Assembly (NCBI RefSeq): GCF_035917675.1
Contig: NZ_CP109104.1
Span: 434,001-498,000, forward strand
Direction of reading: 5' to 3'
Source of the DNA: Streptomyces sp. NBC_01775
GTDB taxonomy: Bacteria; Actinomycetota; Actinomycetes; Streptomycetales; Streptomycetaceae
Length of the DNA: 64,000 nt
The position numbers and the translations under genes are program-made. Shown piece after piece: positions 35,712 to 45,089 of this stretch; within the stretch, counting starts at the first letter, position 1; each line of letters starts with the position of its first letter. The notes under the pieces were generated by a model that was not told the origin of the DNA, did no database searches, and saw only the letters and a program-made list of their open reading frames with translations.

Positions 35712-37958
35712 TCACATCCTCCTGTCGATGGCCAGGTCGAAGACGGTGGCGTACCGGTCCAACACGTCGTAGCCGGTGGCGTATTCGAGGACCACGTCGT
35801 AAACGGTCCAGTGAGCGCTGCCGGCCTGCCCGCCGGTGGGCATGTCCACCTCGGTCATGGGCAGCGTCCATTCCCGCCACGGCTCGGTTGCAAGCGGCAC
35901 CACGCGGGGGAACTGGGTCTCGGCGACGGCGACGTACACGTCGGTTTCGCCCGACCCTGGCGGGCACCGCCACAGCAGGACGTTCCCCGTCGACAGGAGG
36001 AAGCGCAGCGTTTCTCGCTGCTCGTCCGTCTCGGTCCAGCACAAGAGGTCCCCGGTGCGGGAGCCTCGCGAGTCGGACAGGATGACCGGGGTGGCACGTC
36101 CGCGCACCTGGAAGGCGGTCTGCTCGATGGCCTGCTTCCACTCCGGTGCGCTCTTGACCAGCACTCGCAGCCCGATGCCCGGTCTGCCGGGGTCCGTGAG
36201 CCACGTGTAGTTGCGGTCGCCGGGGTCGAGGGTGACTTCGCTGGTGGTGCGGTAGGAGCGTCCGGTGCCGTCCGGCCACACGGTTTCGATGCGGTAGTAG
36301 ACCGGCACGCCGAGGGGTGCCTCGTAGTCCTCGACGATGAGGCTGTCGGTGTCGACCACGGTCGTGCCGTCGTACAGCCCGTCAGGGCCGCGCACATGGC
36401 GGCGGATCCCGTCGGGGGTGACGCGCCACACCGTCAGGAGGGTGCCGGGCTCGAGCTCGCGCAGCACCAGCTGTGTCGACGCCGACTCGGGGAAGGCTTC
36501 GACGGTGGCTGTGGCCACGGTCTGCCACAGTGCCGGGCGGTCGATCTGGAGGATGCTGCTGGTCGAGGTGGCGGCCAGTGTCACCTCAAGCTGCGCTTTC
36601 ACCGCCCCTGCGGGGGCTGTCTGGTCGGTCCATCGGGACCACCAGTCGGGGGTGTCGACCGGGTCCGCCACGCTGGCCGTGGTGGAGATCAGGGTGTCGG
36701 AGGCGTCGAACCAGCGGATCCCAAGCGTCATGTTCCAGCCGCCTGCCGCGACCTTCGTGTAGATCTCGTGACGCCAGTTCTGCCCGGCGGCGTCACCGAC
36801 CGGGTAGATGCCGGAGCGGATGACGCTGGTTGTAGCCGTCGCCGAGGTGACCGTCAGGCTGTAGTAGTCGTAGAAGTGCTGGGCTCCCCACGGTGTGGAG
36901 CGGGCCAGGGTGGCGGCGCCGGAGGCGACGGTCCAAGCGCCGATGCCCATCTCGAAGTCCCAGTCCGCCATGGGCAGGACGTTGCCGGTGCGGAGAGACG
37001 GCGACCGGGACGCTGTGATCGGGCCGACGAATACGCCCTCGATACGCGTCACCTGCCCGGCGCTGGCGCCCGTGATGCCCACCGCCACGCTTGCGGAGGC
37101 GGCGTTGGAGGGTGCGACGGCGGACGTCAGCTGGCGGTACAGGCCGGTCCCCGGCGGGGCGAGCGTCGACCGGTGCGCGGACAGCTGTGTGCCCGTCGCG
37201 TCGTAGAAGCGGAGCTCCACCCACACGCTGCTGCCCGATGTGGGCGGCCCGAGGTAGGAGAGGGCGACGTATTCGACGCCGGGTGTGATGGGTGGCTGCT
37301 CCGTGCACAGGGCGCTGGCGTTGCCTGCTCCGGTGGTGGTCAGCGCGATCTGGCAGCCGCCAGCGCCATAAAAGTCCGCTGCCCAGATGGATACGGGAGC
37401 GATCCGCGACACGGTGCAGCCCGCTTCCGCAGCCCAGCCGGAGACGTCGACCTCCCCGCCCGCTTCCGCGTTGAAGGACAGCAGGTTGCCTGTGTAGCGC
37501 ATCGGCAGGCCCAGGTACACGTTCTCCCAGTAGTGGAGCACCAGGGCGCCGCTGACGGTCGCTGACAGCAGCACCTGGGCGCGCACCGTGCCGACCGGGG
37601 CGTAGCCCGCCACGCTGACACGGTGCCAGCTGGCGGACGCTGTCGCTGTCGTCGGCGACCAGGTGACGCTGATTTCCGTCCCGGCCACGTCGAGCCAGCG
37701 GATACCGATCCGCTCCGCCTGGGTGGACGCACTGGCGTCAGCGAACGTCCAGTACAGCTCGCCGGCTGTCACCGGTACCGACGAGAAGGCGCGGGCTTGC
37801 ATCTCGCCGGCCGCCACGGATTTGACGGCGAGGACGGCGGCGCCGACCCGGCCGCCGGAGCCGAGCAGCAGCGTGCAGTTGAGCTTGGCCGCCCAGCCGG
37901 AGCCGTTCGGTTCGATCGACGAGGTGGTGACGCTGAGGAGGTTTCCGTCGATTGCCAC
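35712..37958 (-). CDS. Large tail protein: CBM-like repeats plus distal-tail domain
   Basis: 748 residues. Three successive beta-sandwich units of about 150 residues start GNLLSVT (about 5), GNLLSFNAEAGGEVDVSGW (about 157) and GNVLPMADWDFEMGIGAW (about 327). The pattern (N/GNLL, central Trp, W-F-D strand such as GIRWLDVAGTEIS or GIRWFDASDTLIS) is typical of carbohydrate-binding CBM_4_9-like modules. The C-terminal about 250 residues (GDRNYTWLTDPGRPGIGLRVLV onward) fit a distal-tail type domain. Likely mediates initial binding to cell-wall polysaccharide. Confidence 0.7.
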   Translation of the reverse strand: MAIDGNLLSVTTSSIEPNGSGWAAKLNCTLLLGSGGRVGAAVLAVKSVAAGEMQARAFSSVPVTAGELYWTFADASASTQAERIGIRWLDVAGTEISVTWSPTTATASASWHRVSVAGYAPVGTVRAQVLLSATVSGALVLHYWENVYLGLPMRYTGNLLSFNAEAGGEVDVSGWAAEAGCTVSRIAPVSIWAADFYGAGGCQIALTTTGAGNASALCTEQPPITPGVEYVALSYLGPPTSGSSVWVELRFYDATGTQLSAHRSTLAPPGTGLYRQLTSAVAPSNAASASVAVGITGASAGQVTRIEGVFVGPITASRSPSLRTGNVLPMADWDFEMGIGAWTVASGAATLARSTPWGAQHFYDYYSLTVTSATATTSVIRSGIYPVGDAAGQNWRHEIYTKVAAGGWNMTLGIRWFDASDTLISTTASVADPVDTPDWWSRWTDQTAPAGAVKAQLEVTLAATSTSSILQIDRPALWQTVATATVEAFPESASTQLVLRELEPGTLLTVWRVTPDGIRRHVRGPDGLYDGTTVVDTDSLIVEDYEAPLGVPVYYRIETVWPDGTGRSYRTTSEVTLDPGDRNYTWLTDPGRPGIGLRVLVKSAPEWKQAIEQTAFQVRGRATPVILSDSRGSRTGDLLCWTETDEQRETLRFLLSTGNVLLWRCPPGSGETDVYVAVAETQFPRVVPLATEPWREWTLPMTEVDMPTGGQAGSAHWTVYDVVLEYATGYDVLDRYATVFDLAIDRRM

Positions 37959-37961
37959 AGG

Positions 37962-40900
37962 TCACCTCCCGGCCCGTGCGCCCAGCGCCGTCAGCAGCTC
38001 GCCGTTGCCGCGCCGCACCTCGGCGCGCGCGATATCTGTGATCTCCCTGTCGCCCACGAACACGGACACGTGCAGGTCTCCACCTGTGTCCGAGGTGGCC
38101 GCCGCGGTGGAGATGTCGCGCCACTGGGCGGCGGTGAGGATGGCTTCCGGCTGGCCGGTGCCGTTCATCGCCATGGTGGCGCCGGGCTGGAGCCAGCCGC
38201 CTGCGTCGTACCAGTGCGGGCTACGCGACTTCCATTTCGACCAGGCCCTCGACGGGCTGCCGTAGTCGGGGCGGTGCTTGATGTAGCCGAGGCCCCACTT
38301 GATCTGCGTGGCCGGGTTCGTTTTCCAGTCCGCCCCAGCGGACCGCATCTTCCGTCCCGGGAGCGCCTGCGGGATGCCGTAGGCGTCGCTGGACGGGTTG
38401 TCCGCGTTCCAGCGCCAGCCGCTCTCCTTCTGCCACAGGGATTTCAGCGATGGCCACTGCTTCTGCGACCAGCCGAACTCGCCCAACATCTGCCGGGCTG
38501 TGGCCTGCGCTGCGGCAACGGACTTGCCGCTCGTGCCGCCACCACGAGCCGGAAGGTAGCCGTACCAGTTCGACCCGAACAAGGAGCTGTTGTAGCCGCG
38601 TGCGCGGGAGCCGACAACGACACCGTCCCCGCCACGCGACTCGATTTTGGTCCCGGCCAGGGTTCCGGCCGTGTGCCCCTTGCCCCGGTTTGTGATGCCG
38701 ATCTTGTAGGGGCTTTGTGCGTGGTACTTCCACCCTGCGGGTGCGCGCTTCCCCTGGAAGGAGAAGGTCGACCACAACCTGCCCTTGGGGTTCTTGCCCT
38801 GGATGACTTTCTGGGTGCTCGACAGCAGGCCGGAGCAGTCGAAGCTGGGGTTGCCCGCGCCGCCCCACTGGTAGGGCTTGCCTGCCTGCTTCTTGACCCA
38901 CTTCAGGGCGCGGGCGACACCGGGGCTGCCGCCGCCGCCCATCTCGCTGTCCTCGCTGCCCTTGATGGCAGCGAGTGCCTCGTTGAGGATGCCGGTCGGC
39001 ACGGCCTTGCCCAGTTGGCCCCAGCCGCTCGTCCCGCCAGGGATCTTGTTGATGAGAGATCGGAGCGGCTTGGCTGCCGCGCTGGCAGCCTTGTAGACCC
39101 CGCCGAGCGCGGCGTCTTTCAGTTTGCTGAGGCCCTTGCCTACGGCGCCCGTGACGGCTTTGGCTCCGCGTCCGAGGGCGCCGACGGTGTTGTCGAACCA
39201 GCCTCCGTTGGCGAAGCCCAGTACTCCCCCGCGGGCGGGCACGGGGCCGCCTGTGGCGAAGGCCCGCCCGCGTGCCGCCGTGCGGAGTGACTCGACGGCG
39301 CCGTGCCCGCCGGCGCCCTGTACTTCTCGGGCGGTCCACACGTGCTCGCCGCGGGACAGCCGTGCGGGAATGCTGTCGGAGGTGGCACTGCCCGGACCGT
39401 TGACGGGGCCGCCTGTGGCGAAGCCCTTCGGCTTGTAGGCGGGCAGCTTCTTGATGGGAAGGACGGATGCGGCGGTATTCCAGAGACCGCGGACGCCCTT
39501 GTTGTAGACGACGTCGATGACCCATTTGATGGGTTTCTTCGTCAGGTCTTTGATCTTGTTCCAGGCTTTGCCGATCGCGGTCTTCGCTTTGTCGAAGGCG
39601 GTCGCGACCAGGTGAACGCCCCGTTTCAGTGCGTTGAACGCAGGCTTGATCCCCTTGTTCCACACCGACGAGATCACGGCTTTGATGGCGTTCCAGACGG
39701 GGCGGACGATCTTGTCTCGCAGCCACCTGAAGACCGCGCCGAGAGCCCGCAGACCAGCCTTGATGGCGTTCCACACCGGCTTGAGTACCGTGTTCCACAG
39801 CCACCGTCCGAGCCAAGCGATGCCACGCATCGCGGGCTGGACGACGCTGCGCCACAGCCAGCGGAACACCACGCCCAGCGCACGGATCCCGGCCTTCATC
39901 GCACCCCACACGGGCTTGAGCACCGTGTTCCAGAGCCAGCGGCCCAGCGCGGCAATGCCACGGAACGCGGGCCCGATGGCGACCCGCCACAACCAGCGGG
40001 CCACTGCCGCGAGCCCGCGGAAGGCGAGCACGATCGGCCCGACGATCAGGACCGCGATAATGATCGCCAGCCACTTTCCGATCGTGACGATCCCCCGGAA
40101 CGCCGGGCCGATCGCGTTCACCCACAGCCAGCGAGCGGCAGCACCGATGGCACGTATCGCCGTCGTGATCGCACCAAATATGACCTTCAGCACGGCCCAG
40201 GCGACGGAGATTGCGGTCTTGATGCCGCCCCACACGGCCATGGCAATGCCCTGGAAGAACCGGAACGCAGGCCCGAGCTTGGACACGAGCCACCCAACAA
40301 GCTGGGCCACCCAACGGATGACGGTGGCCAGCCCTTGCGCGAACACCGCGATGAGGAACGTTGCGATCTTGATGATGGGTGGCAGCAACCACGACAGCAG
40401 GCCGATGCCCAGCTTGAGCGCCATCGCGGTGAGCTTCACCAGGGCGGGCAGCAGCGGAATGATCGCGACGAACATCTGCATCCACGCGTCAATGAGCTGC
40501 TTGAACGACGGCATGAGCGCCGCGAGGACCTGGAGTGCCAGGCGAACGAGAAGCCCGACGAGTTCCACAATGACCGGCATGAGCGGCTTGAGCGCCACCA
40601 TGGCCTGCTGGACGAGGATGACGAAGACGTCTGCGAAGACCTTCGCCAGGACGCCAATGATCTGGACGAGTGGGGCGAACAGCGGTGCCAGGGCGCCGAA
40701 GATCTGCCCGAACATTTTGCCGAGCATCCCGATGTACGGCACCAAAGCCTTGATGATCATCGTGAGGGGTCCGACGAGGACCTTCACCAGCTGCACGATG
40801 ATGCCGATAACGGGACGGAGGACCGGCATCAGAGCCGAGATGATCGAGGCGATCAGCTTGCCGATAGGCCGCAGCAGCGGCATGACTGCCGCAACAACTT

Positions 40901-42947
40901 CCACCAGAACATCGCCCAGCAGTCCGACAACCGGCAGCAGCGCCTTGATGATCGGCATCAGTGCGGCGCCCAGCTCGCCCGCCAGCTTCGCCAGTACCGG
41001 GCCGAGCTTCGCCGCCAAGTCTCCGATCACAGGCGCGATCGCCGCCAGCAGCGGCATGACCGCCTTGATCAATGCGCCGATCACCGGGGCGATAGCGCCC
41101 GCGATCTGCGCCACCGCGGCGAAGACCGACTTCAGCGCGGCCTGCACTTCCGGCATGGCGGTGATGCGGCGGATCTCCGCAACTACCTCGCCGATGACAC
41201 CCAGGATCTGACCGCCCGCCGACGCGGCGGACTTCATGATGTTGCCGACCGCGCCGAACGCGTCCGCGAGGATGCCGCCGACCTGCTCCAGGATGTCGAA
41301 AGCCGTGCCGATGGCCTGCTCCAACTGGCCCGACTTGAACGCGCCGGTGAGCTTCGCCGAGATGCGGTCCGCGAACCCGCCGGCCTGCACCAGCAGCCGC
41401 TCGAAGCCGGGCTGCGCCGCCACCGAGAGCTGCCCGAACGCGGTGACCATCTGGCCCGGAATTCGGCGCAGGGCCGCGAGGTTGCGGTTCGCGCCGGCCA
41501 GGATCTGCGACAGCATCCCCGTCTTCTGAAGGTTCGCGACCGCGTCGAGGGCAGACTTCGCCATCAGGTTGAGCTGCGTCGCTGTACCTGTGAGCCCCTG
41601 CTTGAGGGTGGGGATCGTGGAACGCCCCAGCGACGAGATGCGGGAGTCGAGCCCTGCGAACAGGGCGTTCTGCACGCCGAGGCGCATGCCGTCCCAGGCT
41701 GGGGCCAGGCCCCGGATCGCGTTGACGAAACTCCTCGCGTTCGGGGCGAGGTTCGCCATCGCCTGGTCCAGGGCAGACGTCTGCGCCGCAGCGGCGGCCT
41801 GGGCAGCGGCGAGCGCGGCGGACGCCTCCGCTACGGCGCGCTGCGCGTTGGCGATCTGCCGCTGCCCGTCCCGGCGGGCCTTGTCCACGCCGGCCTGCGC
41901 CTCGGCCAGACCGCGCTGAGCGTCGGCAACGGAGCGGGCGCCCTCAACGGCAGCCTGGTCGGCGGACCGGCGGGCAGCGGCAAGAGCACGCTGCCGGTCG
42001 CCTACGGTCCGGTCGGCCGATGCGATCCGCTCGCGCGCGGCCCGCACCTGCTCGGAGCCGTCGACGCCCGCCTTGTTGGCGGCGGCGACATCCGTCTTGA
42101 GGTCTTTGTAGTCGCGTCGCTGTTCGGCGAGGTTCGCTTTGGCTCTGTCGAAACTGAGCTGTGCCTGCTCGCGCTGGAGAGAGCTCGCCTTGGGGTCGGC
42201 GAGGATTTTGTTGAGGTCCTGCTGGGCCTGCTTGAGGCGGAGTGTGGCCTCACGCTGGTCGAGCTGCCCGTCCTGGAGGCGTTCGTTCATTTCCGCGAGG
42301 GAGCGGGTGGCGTCGCGGCGGGCCTCCGTCAGGTCCTGCTGTGCGTCGCGGGCCTCCCGCTGGGCGTCCCGCAGGTCCCGCTCGGCGTCACGGACGGACT
42401 GTTGTGCGTCTCGCTGCCGCTGCGCCGACTCCTGCACGGCGTCGGCGAGGGCACGCTCGGCGTCGACGACAGCCTGCTGGGCCGCCTTGACCCGCTCGGC
42501 GGCCTGCACCCGGGCGTCGGCGACACCGCGCTGCGCATTGGCGAGGGCCCGCTGTGCGGACTCCACCTGGCGCGTCGCGGTGGCCGCCGCCTGGGCGTCC
42601 TTACCCGAGTCGTCGAACGCCGCCTTGAACGCGTCGCCGACGCCGCTGAGCCCGAGCTTGAGGGCTCCGGCGGCGGCGCCGACGGTCGCCAAGGCAGGGG
42701 CCGCCGCAGCCGCAGCAGCGGTCGCGCCGGCCAGATGGGAGACCACCGCGACCTCGGCGAGCTTCCCCACGCCCGCCAGTGCGGCGCCGAGCCCCTTCGA
42801 CAGGGCGCCGCCAAACGCCCGAGCGAACCCGTTGCCGCCGGACTGTCCAGCCGCGCCGGCACGCGCGCTGACCTGACGGGACCAGTCGCCCTCGAACTCC
42901 GGGCGGATGGACACGTATCCGCGTCCGACGAGCACACCAGAGGCCAC
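37962..42947 (-). CDS. Tape measure protein with NlpC/P60 and lytic-transglycosylase domains
   Basis: 1,661 residues from GTG 42947. Order: Ala/Gln/Arg-rich coiled coil (about 100-400); hydrophobic repeated helices (about 560-1150, many IMPLLAAIAPVIG- and IGPAFRGI-type units); the ATGGPVNGPGSATSDSIPARLS block common in tape measures; an NlpC/P60-like domain with catalytic Cys in FDCSGLLS (about 1370); and a transglycosylase-like domain with ESGWRW and AYGIPQ (about 1506-1520). Protein length sets tail length, about 0.15 nm per residue in siphophages. The two wall-cutting domains should help DNA entry through thick peptidoglycan. Confidence 0.92.
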   Translation of the reverse strand: MASGVLVGRGYVSIRPEFEGDWSRQVSARAGAAGQSGGNGFARAFGGALSKGLGAALAGVGKLAEVAVVSHLAGATAAAAAAAPALATVGAAAGALKLGLSGVGDAFKAAFDDSGKDAQAAATATRQVESAQRALANAQRGVADARVQAAERVKAAQQAVVDAERALADAVQESAQRQRDAQQSVRDAERDLRDAQREARDAQQDLTEARRDATRSLAEMNERLQDGQLDQREATLRLKQAQQDLNKILADPKASSLQREQAQLSFDRAKANLAEQRRDYKDLKTDVAAANKAGVDGSEQVRAARERIASADRTVGDRQRALAAARRSADQAAVEGARSVADAQRGLAEAQAGVDKARRDGQRQIANAQRAVAEASAALAAAQAAAAAQTSALDQAMANLAPNARSFVNAIRGLAPAWDGMRLGVQNALFAGLDSRISSLGRSTIPTLKQGLTGTATQLNLMAKSALDAVANLQKTGMLSQILAGANRNLAALRRIPGQMVTAFGQLSVAAQPGFERLLVQAGGFADRISAKLTGAFKSGQLEQAIGTAFDILEQVGGILADAFGAVGNIMKSAASAGGQILGVIGEVVAEIRRITAMPEVQAALKSVFAAVAQIAGAIAPVIGALIKAVMPLLAAIAPVIGDLAAKLGPVLAKLAGELGAALMPIIKALLPVVGLLGDVLVEVVAAVMPLLRPIGKLIASIISALMPVLRPVIGIIVQLVKVLVGPLTMIIKALVPYIGMLGKMFGQIFGALAPLFAPLVQIIGVLAKVFADVFVILVQQAMVALKPLMPVIVELVGLLVRLALQVLAALMPSFKQLIDAWMQMFVAIIPLLPALVKLTAMALKLGIGLLSWLLPPIIKIATFLIAVFAQGLATVIRWVAQLVGWLVSKLGPAFRFFQGIAMAVWGGIKTAISVAWAVLKVIFGAITTAIRAIGAAARWLWVNAIGPAFRGIVTIGKWLAIIIAVLIVGPIVLAFRGLAAVARWLWRVAIGPAFRGIAALGRWLWNTVLKPVWGAMKAGIRALGVVFRWLWRSVVQPAMRGIAWLGRWLWNTVLKPVWNAIKAGLRALGAVFRWLRDKIVRPVWNAIKAVISSVWNKGIKPAFNALKRGVHLVATAFDKAKTAIGKAWNKIKDLTKKPIKWVIDVVYNKGVRGLWNTAASVLPIKKLPAYKPKGFATGGPVNGPGSATSDSIPARLSRGEHVWTAREVQGAGGHGAVESLRTAARGRAFATGGPVPARGGVLGFANGGWFDNTVGALGRGAKAVTGAVGKGLSKLKDAALGGVYKAASAAAKPLRSLINKIPGGTSGWGQLGKAVPTGILNEALAAIKGSEDSEMGGGGSPGVARALKWVKKQAGKPYQWGGAGNPSFDCSGLLSSTQKVIQGKNPKGRLWSTFSFQGKRAPAGWKYHAQSPYKIGITNRGKGHTAGTLAGTKIESRGGDGVVVGSRARGYNSSLFGSNWYGYLPARGGGTSGKSVAAAQATARQMLGEFGWSQKQWPSLKSLWQKESGWRWNADNPSSDAYGIPQALPGRKMRSAGADWKTNPATQIKWGLGYIKHRPDYGSPSRAWSKWKSRSPHWYDAGGWLQPGATMAMNGTGQPEAILTAAQWRDISTAAATSDTGGDLHVSVFVGDREITDIARAEVRRGNGELLTALGARAGR

Positions 42948-42962
42948 CGCGCACCCCCTTAC

Positions 42963-43436
42963 TCACTGGGTTGCGGCGCCCCCACGGAATGCGGCGGCAA
43001 GCTCTGCGGGCTTCGACGGGTTGCGTCCGCCGAGGCGGATCACCTTCGCGTCGCGCGGCTGCTCCACCCCCGGCCTGGGGATCGGCTTCGGCGGCTTCAG
43101 GCGGCGCGTCTTCTTCGGGTCACCGCCGAGCTTGACCGTGGCGAACGTGTTCTCACGCACGGCGTCCACGACCGTCGCAATCAGGTGCCGGTCGGGAGTC
43201 CAGAACTCCTCGTCGGGTTTCTTCGGCCGCACCGCCCGGTGCGTGGCCGAGCCCTCCGGCAAGTACCGCAGGAAGACGCGCAGCTCACGCCACGACATCT
43301 CGCCCCGGTACAGCTCCAGCAGGCTGCGGCCCGGCCAGTAGTGCGCCATGTCCCACTCGACGGCCTCGCCGTGCTCTCTCAGGAGCTGAGCGAGGCCGTG
43401 GATTCCCCCGGCTCCATACCGGACCGCTTCTGCCAC
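42963..43436 (-). CDS. Tail assembly chaperone, frameshifted C-terminal part
   Basis: The open frame holds no good start of its own; it begins inside and overlaps the end of the upstream chaperone gene in the -1 frame. Product segment WDMAHYWPGRSLLELYRGEMSWRELRVFLRYL, in outline, is typical of the second chaperone of siphophages. It is presumably made only as a fusion, by -1 slippage near 43403-43409. Needed to hold the tape measure during tail-tube assembly. Confidence 0.8.
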   Translation of the reverse strand: MAEAVRYGAGGIHGLAQLLREHGEAVEWDMAHYWPGRSLLELYRGEMSWRELRVFLRYLPEGSATHRAVRPKKPDEEFWTPDRHLIATVVDAVRENTFATVKLGGDPKKTRRLKPPKPIPRPGVEQPRDAKVIRLGGRNPSKPAELAAAFRGGAATQ

Positions 43437-43714
43437 TCCTCCGCAATCAGCTCCAGGTCACCGAGGGTGTATCCGGCGCCGACCATCTCGGCGACCTTCT
43501 CCGGGCCGAGGGTGAGCTTGAGGATGCCGAGGCCGTCCTCCAGAGAGCCGACCCGCTCCTGCAAGTCCATGGGCAAGGTCTTCATCGCGGGCAGCGTGAA
43601 CTCCACGCCCGCGAGCGCGAACGTCGTCGGCTCCGGGAGCGCGTCGCGGCGCTGCTTCGCCAGAGAGTCGAGTTCGACGACCTCGGTCCCGGCGGTCTTG
43701 GCGGTGGTGGCCAT
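43379..43714 (-). CDS. Tail assembly chaperone (upstream, unshifted product)
   Basis: 111 residues (MATTAKTAGTEVVELDSL...), with FTLPAMKTLPMDLQERVGS and TLGDLELIAEEWQKRSGM characteristic of actinophage tail chaperones. It lies between the major tail protein and tape measure, as in lambda G/T. Its end overlaps the -1 frame of the next gene. Confidence 0.85.
   Translation of the reverse strand: MATTAKTAGTEVVELDSLAKQRRDALPEPTTFALAGVEFTLPAMKTLPMDLQERVGSLEDGLGILKLTLGPEKVAEMVGAGYTLGDLELIAEEWQKRSGMEPGESTASLSS
43403..43409 (-). other. Candidate -1 ribosomal frameshift site
   Basis: On the minus strand the unshifted frame reads CCG GGG GAA, and the downstream frame continues GCC GGG GGA ATC. A P-site Gly tRNA on GGG can slip back one base and re-pair perfectly. 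The heptamer is GGGGGAA, within the 58-bp overlap of the two frames. Confidence 0.65.
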
Positions 43715-43798
43715 GCTGTTCTCCTCTGCTGCGGTTGCTGCGGGCTGCGGTATAGGCCCGGTGGGAGCGCCCCGCAGCAGTGCGCGCCCACCGGGGGA

Positions 43799-44362
43799 TC
43801 AGGCGGGCGCCCAGGACGGGTCGTTGGACAGCCAGGTGGCCAGCTCGGGCGACGAGGACGCGTAGGCCGACACGGTCATGCCGAGACCCACGGGCTCCCC
43901 ACGCTGGAAGTTGACGCTTTCGCGGTCGGTGACCTCGCCGCGGGGGATCACGACACGGTTGGTGATGTCGCCGTCTACCCACTCGAAGCCGAACGCCATC
44001 TCGGCGCTGCCCGGGGCGCTGGGGATGTCGAGCTTGAAGACGGTGTCCGCCGTCACCTCAGTGATCGTGCTGTCAGGGAAGTACAGGGTCACCACGCTCG
44101 CGCGCAGCTCGATCGCCGTGAACGCCAGCGTCAGCTCCACCGAGGTGAGGACACGCCGCACCGGAGAGAGGGACTGCCACGCCATGATGTCCTCGACGTC
44201 CGTCCCGTACTCCATCTCGACACCGTCGTCATTCAGGTAGCCCAGATCTACCCAGGCCGGATCCCACGCGGACGTCAGATCGGCCGGCGCGGTGGACCCC
44301 TTCGGGGCGACGTACACGTTGCCGTTGAGCCCCACGCGCACGTTGTCGGCGTTGAGCGCCAT
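43799..44362 (-). CDS. Major tail protein (tail tube)
   Basis: 187 residues. ATG 44362 has GGAGG 5 nt upstream. Begins MALNADNVRVGLNGNVYVAP; features DLGYLNDDGVEMEYGTDVEDI and FGFEWVDGDITNRVVIPRGEV, in outline, typical of siphophage tube proteins with a conserved beta-sandwich. Directly upstream of the chaperones, as expected. Confidence 0.88.
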   Translation of the reverse strand: MALNADNVRVGLNGNVYVAPKGSTAPADLTSAWDPAWVDLGYLNDDGVEMEYGTDVEDIMAWQSLSPVRRVLTSVELTLAFTAIELRASVVTLYFPDSTITEVTADTVFKLDIPSAPGSAEMAFGFEWVDGDITNRVVIPRGEVTDRESVNFQRGEPVGLGMTVSAYASSSPELATWLSNDPSWAPA

Positions 44363-44444
44363 AGCTGCCTCCAGGCATGCCAAGGACCCGCACGGCAGCA
44401 CCGGCGGGAGAATCGGAAATGGATGCGGGAGGGTGTTGTGCTAC

Positions 44445-44846
44445 TCAGGCAGGACGCACGCGCAGAGACATGACCAGCACGTATCGCGGCGAGGCCGTGG
44501 TCGGGTCCGGCAGCCAGATCAGGCTGCTGTCCTCAACGCGGCAGATCAGTACGTCGCCGAGCCGCGTGCCCTCGGCGGCGAAGATGTGGCCCCGCACCTG
44601 CTGTGCGAGGTCGTGCGCGGCAGCCTTGTCGGTGGCCAGCACGTCGATATCGAGCGTCGGCTCATCCAGGACCAGCCGCGCGTAGGTGGCGCCGCCGCCA
44701 CGGGACACCGCCACCACAGGCAGATTCTCAGCGAGATCCTCGGGCCACTCCGTGCCCACCGTCACACCGATGTCGAGCTGCTGCCGCAGATAGCCGGTGA
44801 CGGCCGCCTCCACATCAGGGAAAACGACCAGCGGCGGCGTGCTCAT
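44445..44846 (-). CDS. Tail terminator-like protein
   Basis: 133 residues from ATG 44846 (ATGA overlap). PDVEAAVTGYLRQQL, VGTEWPEDLAENLPVVAV and DIDVLATDKAAAHDLAQQV resemble siphophage tail-terminator proteins, which cap the tube and meet the head connectors. Position between connectors and tube protein supports this. Confidence 0.7.
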   Translation of the reverse strand: MSTPPLVVFPDVEAAVTGYLRQQLDIGVTVGTEWPEDLAENLPVVAVSRGGGATYARLVLDEPTLDIDVLATDKAAAHDLAQQVRGHIFAAEGTRLGDVLICRVEDSSLIWLPDPTTASPRYVLVMSLRVRPA

Positions 44847-45079
44847 CCGCTCTTGCCGCGGCGGCGAGGCAGTGGCGCCTCAACCGGCTCGTCTACCGGC
44901 GGCACCGGTTCGGTGGCCGGCCCGTCCACGGGCGCGTCGGCCACGGCCTGCGGCTCATCCGCCACCACCTCCGCCACCCGGCCATCCCGCCGCAGCCCCG
45001 GCACCTGATCGTCGGGAACCTCCACCACCTCGCCCGGGGCATGCCCCCCGTGCCAGGTCGCCAGTCTGATGCGTGCCAT
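44843..45079 (-). CDS. Small acidic protein in head-tail connector cluster
   Basis: 78 residues; ATG 45079 has GAGGAG upstream. N-terminal MARIRLATWHGGHAPGEVVEVPDD forms a short folded domain (beta-rich) and the C-terminus is Pro/Asp/Val-rich with a basic end (PRRRGKSG). Commonly found in actinophages between connector genes; role unknown, possibly a capsid accessory protein. Confidence 0.6.
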   Translation of the reverse strand: MARIRLATWHGGHAPGEVVEVPDDQVPGLRRDGRVAEVVADEPQAVADAPVDGPATEPVPPVDEPVEAPLPRRRGKSG

Positions 45080-45089
45080 GTAGTGCTCC

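Noticed and set aside
39303..43865. 1,520-codon plus-strand frame opposite the tape measure gene
   Set aside because: Antisense to a clear tape measure protein; strongly biased Arg/Asp/His composition is a shadow of the Ala/Gly/Ile codons on the real strand.
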